Source: Kordiimonadaceae bacterium
GTDB lineage: Bacteria; Pseudomonadota; Alphaproteobacteria; Sphingomonadales; Emcibacteraceae
Length of the DNA: 32,677 nucleotides
Assembly: GCA_018675425.1 (NCBI GenBank)
Contig: JABGYD010000087.1
Location: forward strand, 1-32,677
Direction of reading: 5' to 3'
How positions within the stretch are numbered: the first letter of the stretch is position 1; every line of letters begins with the position of its first letter. Shown here one piece after another: positions 1-6,570 of this stretch. Under the pieces are notes generated by a model. That model ran no database searches, was not told the origin of the DNA, and was given only the letters and a program-made list of their open reading frames with translations. A program made the position numbers and the translations under genes.

Positions 1-1461
1 ATGGCTGGAGCACTCGGAGAGTCCGCTACTGAAAACCCAGACGCGACAATTTTATTAATTGAACCAGCAAAAAATATCCTAACCCGCCTTGTTGGCGTAA
101 CTAATATACGAACTAGATACTTTGACTTAAATAACGAACTTCTTATAGATAGTCGTGACTTTGATATTAATCGGGTGGAAGTTAAGGACATAATGTCAAA
201 ACAACTTGGTGTCGATAATATCTGGGAGCTTGCAAGTGGTAAAGTCAGAATATTACTTGATAAAATTCAAAAAAGGGATGCTCTTGAGAAGTATTATGAG
301 GTGGAAAATGAAATGGCTACTGATTACCCTGAGGTACTTGAGGCAATTGATGGTGAAATCAGTAGTCGTATAAGACGGTTAGATGAAGATTTAGATATAA
401 TAACTGTTGCGGTACCAATTCAACGGTTTCGCCGAGTATTGGGTGCTTTAATGGTTTCTACCGATACGGGGGATGTCTATGACGCAGTTCAGAACGTACG
501 CATGACTATTATTCAATTTTTTTGTGCATCTTTGATAATCACTTTACTCGTCTCATTATTCCTAGCCAAAACAATCGTGCGGCCCATTCTTAGGCTAGCA
601 CGTTCAGCGGATACTATTAGTTTGGGTGGAAAATCAAATATTCCAGATTTATCTTTTAGAAATGATGAGATAGGAGATTTATCAAGATCTTTCAGGGATA
701 TGACTATGGTACTTGAGAAACAAATTGACGCAGTTGCTAACTTCGCTGCGGATGTTTCCCATGAACTCAAAAATCCGATCACTAGCATGCGTAGTGCTAT
801 TGAAACTATGGATTATGCAAAAACGGAAGAAGATACTAAAAAACTCAAAGCTATTATTGGTCAGGATGTTAAAAGACTTGATCGATTGATTTCTGATATT
901 TCTGATATTTCACGACTTGATGCAGAAATGTCACATGCAAAGATGAAACAAGTGAACCTGACGATGCTTCTCCAGACTATGGTTAATATTTATCTGTCCA
1001 CTCAGAAAAATAATATACCAAACATTATTATGGAATTTAAAAAGCGACGATTTAAACTCAAAAATGGGAATATCTCACCATATTTTGTGAGGGGACTTGA
1101 CGGTCAGCTTAGCCAAGTGATTAGAAACCTTATTGATAATGCTATTTCGTTTTCTAAAATAAATGGTAAAATTTGGATAAAAATGAAACGTCAAAATAAT
1201 ATGGTAGAAATTGTAGTCGAAGACGAAGGAATTGGTATTCCTGAAAATAAACTTGTAAATATTTTTGACCGTTTTTACTCAGAACGTCCAAAAGGAGAAG
1301 CCTTTGGGAAGCATTCAGGGCTTGGGCTCAATATTTGTAAGCAAGTGGTGAATGCGCATGGTGGTGAAATCTACGCTGCAAACAGATATAATAAATCTAA
1401 TAATATAATTGGCGCCCGCTTCGTTGTTCTTCTTCCTTTAACCGGCGATTACGGGGGGTAG
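1..1461 (+). CDS. chvG: ChvG-type sensor histidine kinase, 5' end cut by the window
   Basis: Membrane sensor kinase that would phosphorylate a ChvI-type response regulator controlling envelope, acid and carbon responses in alphaproteobacteria. The visible 486 residues begin inside the extracytoplasmic sensor domain: the opening AGALGESA matches the stretch that follows the first membrane helix in ChvG/ExoS proteins. The ATG at base 1 is therefore probably an internal Met, and the true start and helix 1 lie upstream. Membrane helix 2 spans about residues 168-192, followed by HAMP (193-245), the H-box with phospho-acceptor His254 in SHELKNP, an N-box near 375-388 (RNLIDNA), G1 DEGIGIP, F-box FDRFYSERP and G2 SGLGLNIC (about 439-446). 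The hprK start lies 5 nt after the stop, so the two are co-transcribed. The chvI gene would be expected just upstream. The family call is firm; ChvG specifically rests on the sensor-domain match and on synteny with hprK. Confidence 0.9.
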   Translation: MAGALGESATENPDATILLIEPAKNILTRLVGVTNIRTRYFDLNNELLIDSRDFDINRVEVKDIMSKQLGVDNIWELASGKVRILLDKIQKRDALEKYYEVENEMATDYPEVLEAIDGEISSRIRRLDEDLDIITVAVPIQRFRRVLGALMVSTDTGDVYDAVQNVRMTIIQFFCASLIITLLVSLFLAKTIVRPILRLARSADTISLGGKSNIPDLSFRNDEIGDLSRSFRDMTMVLEKQIDAVANFAADVSHELKNPITSMRSAIETMDYAKTEEDTKKLKAIIGQDVKRLDRLISDISDISRLDAEMSHAKMKQVNLTMLLQTMVNIYLSTQKNNIPNIIMEFKKRRFKLKNGNISPYFVRGLDGQLSQVIRNLIDNAISFSKINGKIWIKMKRQNNMVEIVVEDEGIGIPENKLVNIFDRFYSERPKGEAFGKHSGLGLNICKQVVNAHGGEIYAANRYNKSNNIIGARFVVLLPLTGDYGG

Positions 1462-1466
1462 GCATA

Positions 1467-1877
1467 ATGTCATTACATCATGCTTCGTGTGTTGAAATTG
1501 ATGGTAAGGGTATCGTGATTTTTGGCCCTTCGGGTTCGGGAAAGTCAGACCTAGCATTAAGGTTAATTGATGCAGGCGGAAAATTAGTATCTGATGACTG
1601 TGTTGAAATAACCAATGAAGGAGATGTTTTATACGCATTCCCCTCACCAAATATTGAGGGAATGATAGAAGTGCGGGGTGTAGGCATAATAAAGCTTAGC
1701 TACTTGAAAATATCGACCTTGTCGTTGGCGCTCACGCTTGTTTCTGACGAAAAAATTGAGCGTTTACCTGAACAAAAAAAATTTAGTATAGATGAGGCAA
1801 CAATACCACTCTACAATTTTAATGCTTTCTCTGTTTCTGCTATTGCAAAAATAAAATTAATTTTAAGATCTTTATAA
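1467..1877 (+). CDS. hprK: HPr kinase/phosphorylase, short alphaproteobacterial form
   Basis: Phosphorylates (and in the family dephosphorylates) HPr on its regulatory serine. At 136 residues it holds only the C-terminal kinase domain, as is usual for alphaproteobacterial HprK, and lacks the N-terminal domain of Firmicutes enzymes. A P-loop GPSGSGKS is at residues 20-27, VSDD follows at 41-44, and the family signature loop EVRGVGII is at 68-75. The start is supported by a G-rich Shine-Dalgarno run that overlaps the end of chvG. The target HPr is encoded two genes downstream with an intact SIMGL serine site, so kinase and substrate are together. This is the typical chvI-chvG-hprK-EIIA-HPr order. 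Confidence 0.93.
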   Translation: MSLHHASCVEIDGKGIVIFGPSGSGKSDLALRLIDAGGKLVSDDCVEITNEGDVLYAFPSPNIEGMIEVRGVGIIKLSYLKISTLSLALTLVSDEKIERLPEQKKFSIDEATIPLYNFNAFSVSAIAKIKLILRSL

Positions 1878-1885
1878 AAATAGCG

Positions 1886-1914
1886 TTGACTTACAGTATA
1901 ATTTAAAGCTTACT
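1886..1914 (+). promoter_or_regulatory. possible promoter for EIIA-HPr
   Basis: TTGACT at 1886-1891 lies 16 nt upstream of GCTTAC (1908-1913), a loose match to the TTGAC/GCTANAWC promoters of Caulobacter. A TATAAT hexamer at 1897-1902 is too close to this -35 to pair with it. The 151-nt gap between hprK and the EIIA gene makes a promoter here likely, but the exact hexamers are uncertain. Confidence 0.25.
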
Positions 1915-2028
1915 TTTTTAAGAAAAAATATTTTTAAGTAAACTATCAAGATGAAAATTATCTATATAAAATTAATTTTTTTGAGAAATACTGATAATTG
2001 GAGTTTTAATTAAATTAAAGGAGCAGCC

Positions 2029-2445
2029 ATGATTGGGATGATTGTTGTTACACACGGAAGGCTTGCGGAGGAATTTATAGCCGCAATGGAGCATGTTGTT
2101 GGCCCGCAATCCGCATTACAAGCTATTTCAATCGGGCCAGATGATGATATGGACCAACGACGTAAGGATATACTTCAGGCTGTTACTCTTGTTGACGAGG
2201 GTGATGGGGTTATTTTACTTACAGATATGTTCGGTGGCACACCATCTAATTTAGCTATTTCCGTTATGAATAATAAAAATATTGAAGTTATTGCTGGTAT
2301 CAATCTGCCTATGCTTATTAAGATTGCCAGTGTCAGGAATACTGATTGTACTTTAGAGGAGGCAGTCATTGAAGCTCAGAAATCAGGGCGAAAATATATT
2401 AATGTCGCCTCACATATTCTCTCTGGCGATGCGAATGAGTTCTAA
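2029..2445 (+). CDS. PTS EIIA component, mannose family (regulatory)
   Basis: Cytoplasmic phosphotransfer protein of the mannose-type EIIA family (138 residues). The phosphorylatable histidine is His9 in VVTHGRLAEE, at the same place as His10 of E. coli ManX. The conserved LLTDMFGGTPSN segment with Asp66 sits at 63-74. A strong Shine-Dalgarno (AAAGGAG) precedes the ATG. No EIIB or EIIC sugar-permease gene is in the window, and alphaproteobacteria often keep only this regulatory branch, so it probably relays PEP-dependent phosphorylation state to regulators rather than moving sugar. Its stop overlaps the start of the HPr gene. Confidence 0.92.
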   Translation: MIGMIVVTHGRLAEEFIAAMEHVVGPQSALQAISIGPDDDMDQRRKDILQAVTLVDEGDGVILLTDMFGGTPSNLAISVMNNKNIEVIAGINLPMLIKIASVRNTDCTLEEAVIEAQKSGRKYINVASHILSGDANEF

Positions 2446-2722
2446 AGATAATAAAAATCAATGTAAATTAAAAATTAAAAATCAAAGGGGCCTGCATGCA
2501 CGCGCCTCTGCTAAATTTGTAGCCACTGCAATTAAATTTAATGCAAAAGTAACTGTTTCAAAGGATGGATCTACTGTTTGTGGGACCTCAATCATGGGAC
2601 TTATGATGCTTGCTGCGGGATTGGGTGATGAAATTCTTTTAAAGGTAGAGGGTGCACAAAAAACTGCCCTATTAAGTGCTCTTATTTTACTTGTTGAGGA
2701 TAAATTCAACGAAAAAAATTAA
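2435..2722 (+). CDS. ptsH: HPr phosphocarrier protein
   Basis: Small phosphocarrier that takes phosphate from Enzyme I on a histidine and is controlled by HprK on a serine. With the ATG at 2435 the protein has 95 residues, with the active site GLHARAS (His21) and the regulatory SIMGL segment (Ser52). The start is not certain: ATG at 2429 (two residues longer) is equally possible, and neither has a clear Shine-Dalgarno. Both overlap the end of the EIIA gene by 11-17 nt, implying translational coupling. An in-frame upstream ATG at 2369 would overlap EIIA by 77 nt and is rejected. Enzyme I is not in the window. Confidence 0.92.
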   Translation: MSSKDNKNQCKLKIKNQRGLHARASAKFVATAIKFNAKVTVSKDGSTVCGTSIMGLMMLAAGLGDEILLKVEGAQKTALLSALILLVEDKFNEKN

Positions 2723-2786
2723 TATAAAATTAATATTATGTTGCTAATATTTTTTTATATATAGATATATAAAGATTTCTTTATTG

Positions 2787-2815
2787 TTGCCAATATTGTT
2801 TTAAACGGGTATAAA
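2787..2815 (+). promoter_or_regulatory. sigma70-type promoter of ahcY
   Basis: TTGCCA (2787-2792), a 17-nt spacer and TATAAA (2810-2815), each 5 of 6 to the sigma70 consensus. The predicted transcript would start near 2822, leaving a leader of about 37 nt, too short for a SAH riboswitch before the ATG at 2859. Confidence 0.5.
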
Positions 2816-2858
2816 TTTTTTTTATAATTACTAATCTATTTAGAAAGAAATTGTTCTG

Positions 2859-4154
2859 ATGACTAATTTTGCTGACTATAAAATTGCTGATATTAATGGC
2901 GCTGGATGGGGTCGACGTGAAATCAATATTGCTGAAACTGAAATGCCGGGTCTCATGGCACTTCGTGATGAATTTGGTAAAGAGAAACCTCTGAAGGGTG
3001 CTCGCATAGCGGGTTGTCTTCACATGACAATTCAAACGGCGGTTTTAATTGAAACTCTAATCGCTCTTGGCGCTGAAGTTCGCTGGTCATCTTGTAATAT
3101 TTTTTCTACACAGGACCATGCCGCAGCGGCTATGGCTGATGTGTCCATCCCTGTTTTTGCTTGGAAGGGTCTCACCGAAGAAGAGTTTAACTGGTGTATA
3201 AGGGAAACTATTATAGGTCCAAATGGTTGGCGCCCTAATGTTATCCTTGATGATGGCGGTGACCTTACTGCTATGATATATGATGATTATCCTGAGCTAC
3301 TTAAAGATATTCGTGGTATTTCGGAAGAAACAACAACCGGGGTACTCCGACTTTATCAGATGGAAAAAGATGGTCGCCTAACTGTACCCGCAATTAACGT
3401 TAACGATAGTGTTACTAAATCAAAATTTGATAATCTTTACGGTTGTCGTGAAAGTTTGATTGACGGTATAAAACGCGCCACAGATGTAATGATTGCTGGT
3501 AAGGTGTGTGTTGTGGCAGGGTTTGGTGATGTGGGTAAAGGTTCGGCAGCATCATTGAGAAGCCAAGGAGCACGCGTTTTAGTTACTGAAATAGATCCTA
3601 TTTGTGCTCTTCAGGCCTCAATGGAGGGTTATGAAGTGGTGACCATGGAATCTGCTGCAGCAAAAGGCGATTTATTTGTTACTTGTACTGGAAATTTTGA
3701 CATTATTACAATTGATCATATGAGAGAAATGAAAGATCGAGCTATTGTATGCAATATTGGTCATTTTGATTCAGAAATTCAAATTGATGCTCTTCAAAAT
3801 TACAAATGGGAAGAAGTGAAGCCACAAGTAGACGAAGTTATTTTTCCAGATGGGAAACGCCTTATTATTCTTGCCAAAGGTCGCCTAGTTAATCTTGGCT
3901 GTGGAACTGGCCACCCAAGTTTTGTGATGAGTGCTTCTTTCTCAAACCAAGTACTAGCGCAAATGGAGCTTTTCAATAATAGTAATAATTATGAGAATAA
4001 GGTTTATGTTCTCCCAAAACATCTTGATGAAAAGGTTGCATTATTGCATTTAGATAGACTTGGTGTAGATTTAACTAAACTCAATAAGGAACAGGCAGAA
4101 TACATTGGGGTTCCAGAAAGTGGTCCCTTTAAACCAGACCATTATCGTTATTAG
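2859..4154 (+). CDS. ahcY: S-adenosylhomocysteine hydrolase (adenosylhomocysteinase), insert-less type
   Basis: Cytoplasmic NAD-dependent enzyme that splits S-adenosylhomocysteine into adenosine and homocysteine, removing the product inhibitor of methyltransferases. It has the substrate-site segments HMTIQTA (about 55-61), DDGGD (131-135), SEETTTG (155-161) and [11 protein letters not shown] (182-192, Lys186 and Asp190), the NAD loop GFGDVGKG (221-228), HPSFVMS, and the family-end KPDHYRY. At 431 residues it lacks the roughly 40-residue insert that most alphaproteobacterial enzymes carry between the DDGGD and SEETTTG segments (only about 19 residues separate them here), so it resembles the animal-type length. 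It has its own promoter and terminator. Confidence 0.97.
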   Translation: MTNFADYKIADINGAGWGRREINIAETEMPGLMALRDEFGKEKPLKGARIAGCLHMTIQTAVLIETLIALGAEVRWSSCNIFSTQDHAAAAMADVSIPVFAWKGLTEEEFNWCIRETIIGPNGWRPNVILDDGGDLTAMIYDDYPELLKDIRGISEETTTGVLRLYQMEKDGRLTVPAINVNDSVTKSKFDNLYGCRESLIDGIKRATDVMIAGKVCVVAGFGDVGKGSAASLRSQGARVLVTEIDPICALQASMEGYEVVTMESAAAKGDLFVTCTGNFDIITIDHMREMKDRAIVCNIGHFDSEIQIDALQNYKWEEVKPQVDEVIFPDGKRLIILAKGRLVNLGCGTGHPSFVMSASFSNQVLAQMELFNNSNNYENKVYVLPKHLDEKVALLHLDRLGVDLTKLNKEQAEYIGVPESGPFKPDHYRY

Positions 4155-4175
4155 TTAAGAGTAGACTTTATTTTT

Positions 4176-4219
4176 AAGCCCGTTAATGATTACTTGATCA
4201 TTAACGGGCTTTTCTTTTG
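4176..4219 (+). terminator. rho-independent terminator after ahcY
   Basis: A perfect 15-bp stem (4176-4190 with 4197-4211) around a 6-nt loop, followed by a T-rich run (TTTCTTTT). It begins 22 nt after the ahcY stop. Confidence 0.92.
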
Positions 4220-4294
4220 TTTAAAAACTCTTTAATTAAATAATGGTGTGTGTTTAAAGTAACTTTGGAAAAAAGAGTTATGGGTTTTACTTTA

Positions 4295-4323
4295 TTGAGT
4301 AAAAATTCTTGAGTCTGTAAATT
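4295..4323 (+). promoter_or_regulatory. candidate promoter of the tsaE-amgK/murU-addBA operon, with a GANTC site
   Basis: TTGAGT (4295-4300), 17-nt spacer, TAAATT (4318-4323). The spacer contains GAGTC at 4311-4315, a GANTC site of the kind methylated by CcrM and read by GcrA in alphaproteobacteria. The -10 hexamer is weak (4 of 6). Confidence 0.35.
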
Positions 4324-4379
4324 ATACCGCATAAAAAATTTGTTTACTCACCCACTCTTAAAAATTGATCAGGAAGAAC

Positions 4380-4850
4380 GTGAAAAAATTTTATCTTAAA
4401 AACTTAACAAAAAGTCGTTTATTAGCTGGCCAACTGTCAGAACTATTAAAAACTGGAGATGTTCTAACTTTTGAAGGTAAGTTAGGTTCCGGGAAGACTG
4501 AATTTTGTCGCGCTATTATTCATTCATTAGGCTATAATGAAGATGTTCCCAGTCCTACATTTAATCTTGTTCAAACTTATGAACCAGGCCTGGACGACCC
4601 TTTGATACCTCCAGTATGGCACATGGACCTATTCCGACTTGAAAGCGCTGAGGATGTTATTGAACTTGGTGTTGAAGTGGGTTTTGATACTGCTATAACC
4701 CTAATTGAGTGGCCAGATCGTATGGGAAATTATTTGCCATTAGAGCATCTTAAAATATCACTTTTTCAGGGTGATATAGAAGATTCAAGATATATTTCAT
4801 TTAAAGGTAGTTCCAATTGGGAACAACGTATAGAGAGACTTAATGTCTAA
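4380..4850 (+). CDS. tsaE: TsaE, tRNA threonylcarbamoyladenosine biosynthesis ATPase
   Basis: P-loop ATPase that works with TsaB and TsaD to place the t6A modification on ANN-decoding tRNAs. With a GTG start at 4380 it has 156 residues: Walker A GKLGSGKT (33-40), PTFNLVQTYE (59-68), HMDLFRL (81-87) and LIEWPDR (109-115), all in family order. GTG at 4380 is preferred because AGGA lies 5 nt upstream of it; an in-frame TTG at 4365 would add five residues and has that AGGA inside the gene. The stop overlaps the next start by 8 nt. The tsaE / sugar kinase / nucleotidyltransferase / addB / addA order is common in alphaproteobacteria. Confidence 0.93.
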   Translation: MKKFYLKNLTKSRLLAGQLSELLKTGDVLTFEGKLGSGKTEFCRAIIHSLGYNEDVPSPTFNLVQTYEPGLDDPLIPPVWHMDLFRLESAEDVIELGVEVGFDTAITLIEWPDRMGNYLPLEHLKISLFQGDIEDSRYISFKGSSNWEQRIERLNV

Positions 4851-6570
4851 AATGTCCAGAGCAAATGAAATAAAGAGTTTTTTAATTAGTGCAGGTTGGG
4901 GAACGGCAAAAATTAAGTCACTTGCGGGTGATGCATCATTTAGACGGTATGATCGCATTAACAAGGGTAAGCAAGTTGCTATTCTTATGGATGCGCCACC
5001 TGATTTTGAAAACACGCGCCCATTTGTTGCTTTAGCGGAACATCTTCGCAGTATAGGCCTTGGGGCGCCAAAGGTATATGCACGGGATTATGAGGCTGGT
5101 CTGCTTCTTCTTGAAGACTTAGGTGATGATCTTCTCAAAAGAGTTCTTGATCGGGAACCTAATAAAGAAAAGCTACTTTATCAAAAAGCAGTTGATGAAC
5201 TTGTAAAAATAAATAATGCACCTTTAACTTATCATCTATCTTATGGCGAAGGTACGCATTGTTTACAAGTATATGACATGGAGATGCTGCTAAGCGAGGC
5301 ACTGTTAATTGCCGACTGGTATTATCCGGCAAATACCAACAAACGTCTAACATTTTCTAAAAGAGAGGAATTTATTCAAATTTGTAGTAAGGTGCTAACT
5401 GCTGTCGCCGGTGCCAGAGACTGCCTCACGCTTCGTGACTATCACGCAGAAAATTTGCTAGAAAATGAAAATGGAAGCTTAGGCCTGATTGACTTTCAAG
5501 ATGCTGTTATTGGTAATAGTGCTTATGATTTAGTTTCGTTACTGCAAGATGCTAGGCGTGATGTATGTCCTGATATTGAATTGGAAATGGTTGAATATTT
5601 TTGTAATAAAATTGATAAAGACATTGCAGAGTTTAAAGAACATTACACCATTCTTGGCGCGCAAAGAAATATGAAAATAATTGGCATTTTTGCTAGGCTT
5701 TACCTCCGAGATGGTAAAAATCATTATATAAAGCTAATTCCACGAGTTTGGGGACTTCTTGAGCGCTGTCTTAAGCATCCTGCTTTGAGTGAACTGAAAA
5801 TCTGGTTGGACAAGGAAATTCCAAACAGAAGAAATGAAATTTTTGATCCAAACCCACTTAAACCAAGTCAAGCTATGGTGCTTGCTGCTGGCCTCGGCAA
5901 GCGCATGGCCCCACTAACTGATAACATTCCTAAGCCACTTATTAAAATAAATGGTAAAATGATGTTGGCTCAAACATTAGATTGTCTTACAGAGGCTGCT
6001 GTTACAACCGCTATTATTAATAAACATCATTTTGCAGGGCAAATTGATCAGTTTGTAATTGATCGTAAAGATTGGCGTCCAAAGATAACGCTGTCTGATG
6101 AAACCAATGGTCTTCTTGATAGTGGTGGTGCAGTAAAAAAAGTGTTACCACTAATGGGTAATGAACCCTTCTATATATTAAATAGTGATATGATTTGGAA
6201 AGATAAAGGTCAGGGAGCATTGAATAGGCTTGCAACTGAATGGCGCGATGATATGGATGTGCTACTATTGTTGGTAAAGCGAAGCGAAGCCAATGGACAT
6301 GATGGGGCAGGAGACTTTAATATGGATAACGATGGGCGATTAACATTTAGGAATGAGAATACATTCAGTGATTATTTCTACGGTGGAATTCATATCATTC
6401 GACCTACCTGTTTTGATAGTATTAAGGAAAATAAATTTTCTTTGCGAAAAGTATTCCGTCAAACTGAAGCTACTGGAAGGTTATTTGGTTTACTTCATAA
6501 TGGTTCTTGGTACCATGTAGGCACTCCAGTGTCCGTTCATGAGACGGAGAAACTTCTTAAGGGTAAATAA
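4843..6570 (+). CDS. fused MurNAc/GlcNAc anomeric kinase and MurNAc-1-P uridylyltransferase (AmgK-MurU)
   Basis: Predicted bifunctional peptidoglycan-recycling enzyme. Residues about 1-330 are an aminoglycoside-phosphotransferase-like kinase (AmgK): phosphate-loop region near 29-35, catalytic RDYHAEN (Asp199, Asn204) and metal site IDFQDA (Asp217). Residues about 343-575 are a sugar nucleotidyltransferase (MurU): signature MVLAAGLGKRM (345-355), PKPL, metal site NSDM (Asp449), and WYHVGTP near the end. Known chemistry: AmgK makes MurNAc-1-phosphate and MurU converts it to UDP-MurNAc, bypassing MurA and so the fosfomycin target. The 575 residues equal the sum of two full-length proteins; no stop or start break lies between the domains, only a short linker (about 330-342). 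In Pseudomonas and Caulobacter these are separate adjacent genes. Overlaps tsaE by 8 nt and addB by 1 nt. Confidence 0.88.
   Translation: MSKMSRANEIKSFLISAGWGTAKIKSLAGDASFRRYDRINKGKQVAILMDAPPDFENTRPFVALAEHLRSIGLGAPKVYARDYEAGLLLLEDLGDDLLKRVLDREPNKEKLLYQKAVDELVKINNAPLTYHLSYGEGTHCLQVYDMEMLLSEALLIADWYYPANTNKRLTFSKREEFIQICSKVLTAVAGARDCLTLRDYHAENLLENENGSLGLIDFQDAVIGNSAYDLVSLLQDARRDVCPDIELEMVEYFCNKIDKDIAEFKEHYTILGAQRNMKIIGIFARLYLRDGKNHYIKLIPRVWGLLERCLKHPALSELKIWLDKEIPNRRNEIFDPNPLKPSQAMVLAAGLGKRMAPLTDNIPKPLIKINGKMMLAQTLDCLTEAAVTTAIINKHHFAGQIDQFVIDRKDWRPKITLSDETNGLLDSGGAVKKVLPLMGNEPFYILNSDMIWKDKGQGALNRLATEWRDDMDVLLLLVKRSEANGHDGAGDFNMDNDGRLTFRNENTFSDYFYGGIHIIRPTCFDSIKENKFSLRKVFRQTEATGRLFGLLHNGSWYHVGTPVSVHETEKLLKGK

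Noticed and set aside
1-3. ATG at the first base as the start of chvG
   Set aside because: The protein begins in the middle of the ChvG sensor domain and lacks the first membrane helix, so the ATG is probably an internal methionine created by the window edge.
1885-1904. TTGACTT followed 4-5 nt later by TATAATTT, seen both here and at 22435-22454, as a shared regulatory element
   Set aside because: The spacing to the TATAAT is wrong for a promoter and such A/T-rich hexamers recur by chance in this base composition; only two cases.
2369-2434. Longer HPr start at 2369
   Set aside because: It would overlap the EIIA gene by 77 nt and add an N-terminal extension not found in HPr; the starts at 2429 or 2435 fit family length.
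2723-2858. SAH riboswitch before ahcY
   Set aside because: The predicted leader is about 37 nt, too short, and no GC-rich paired core is visible.
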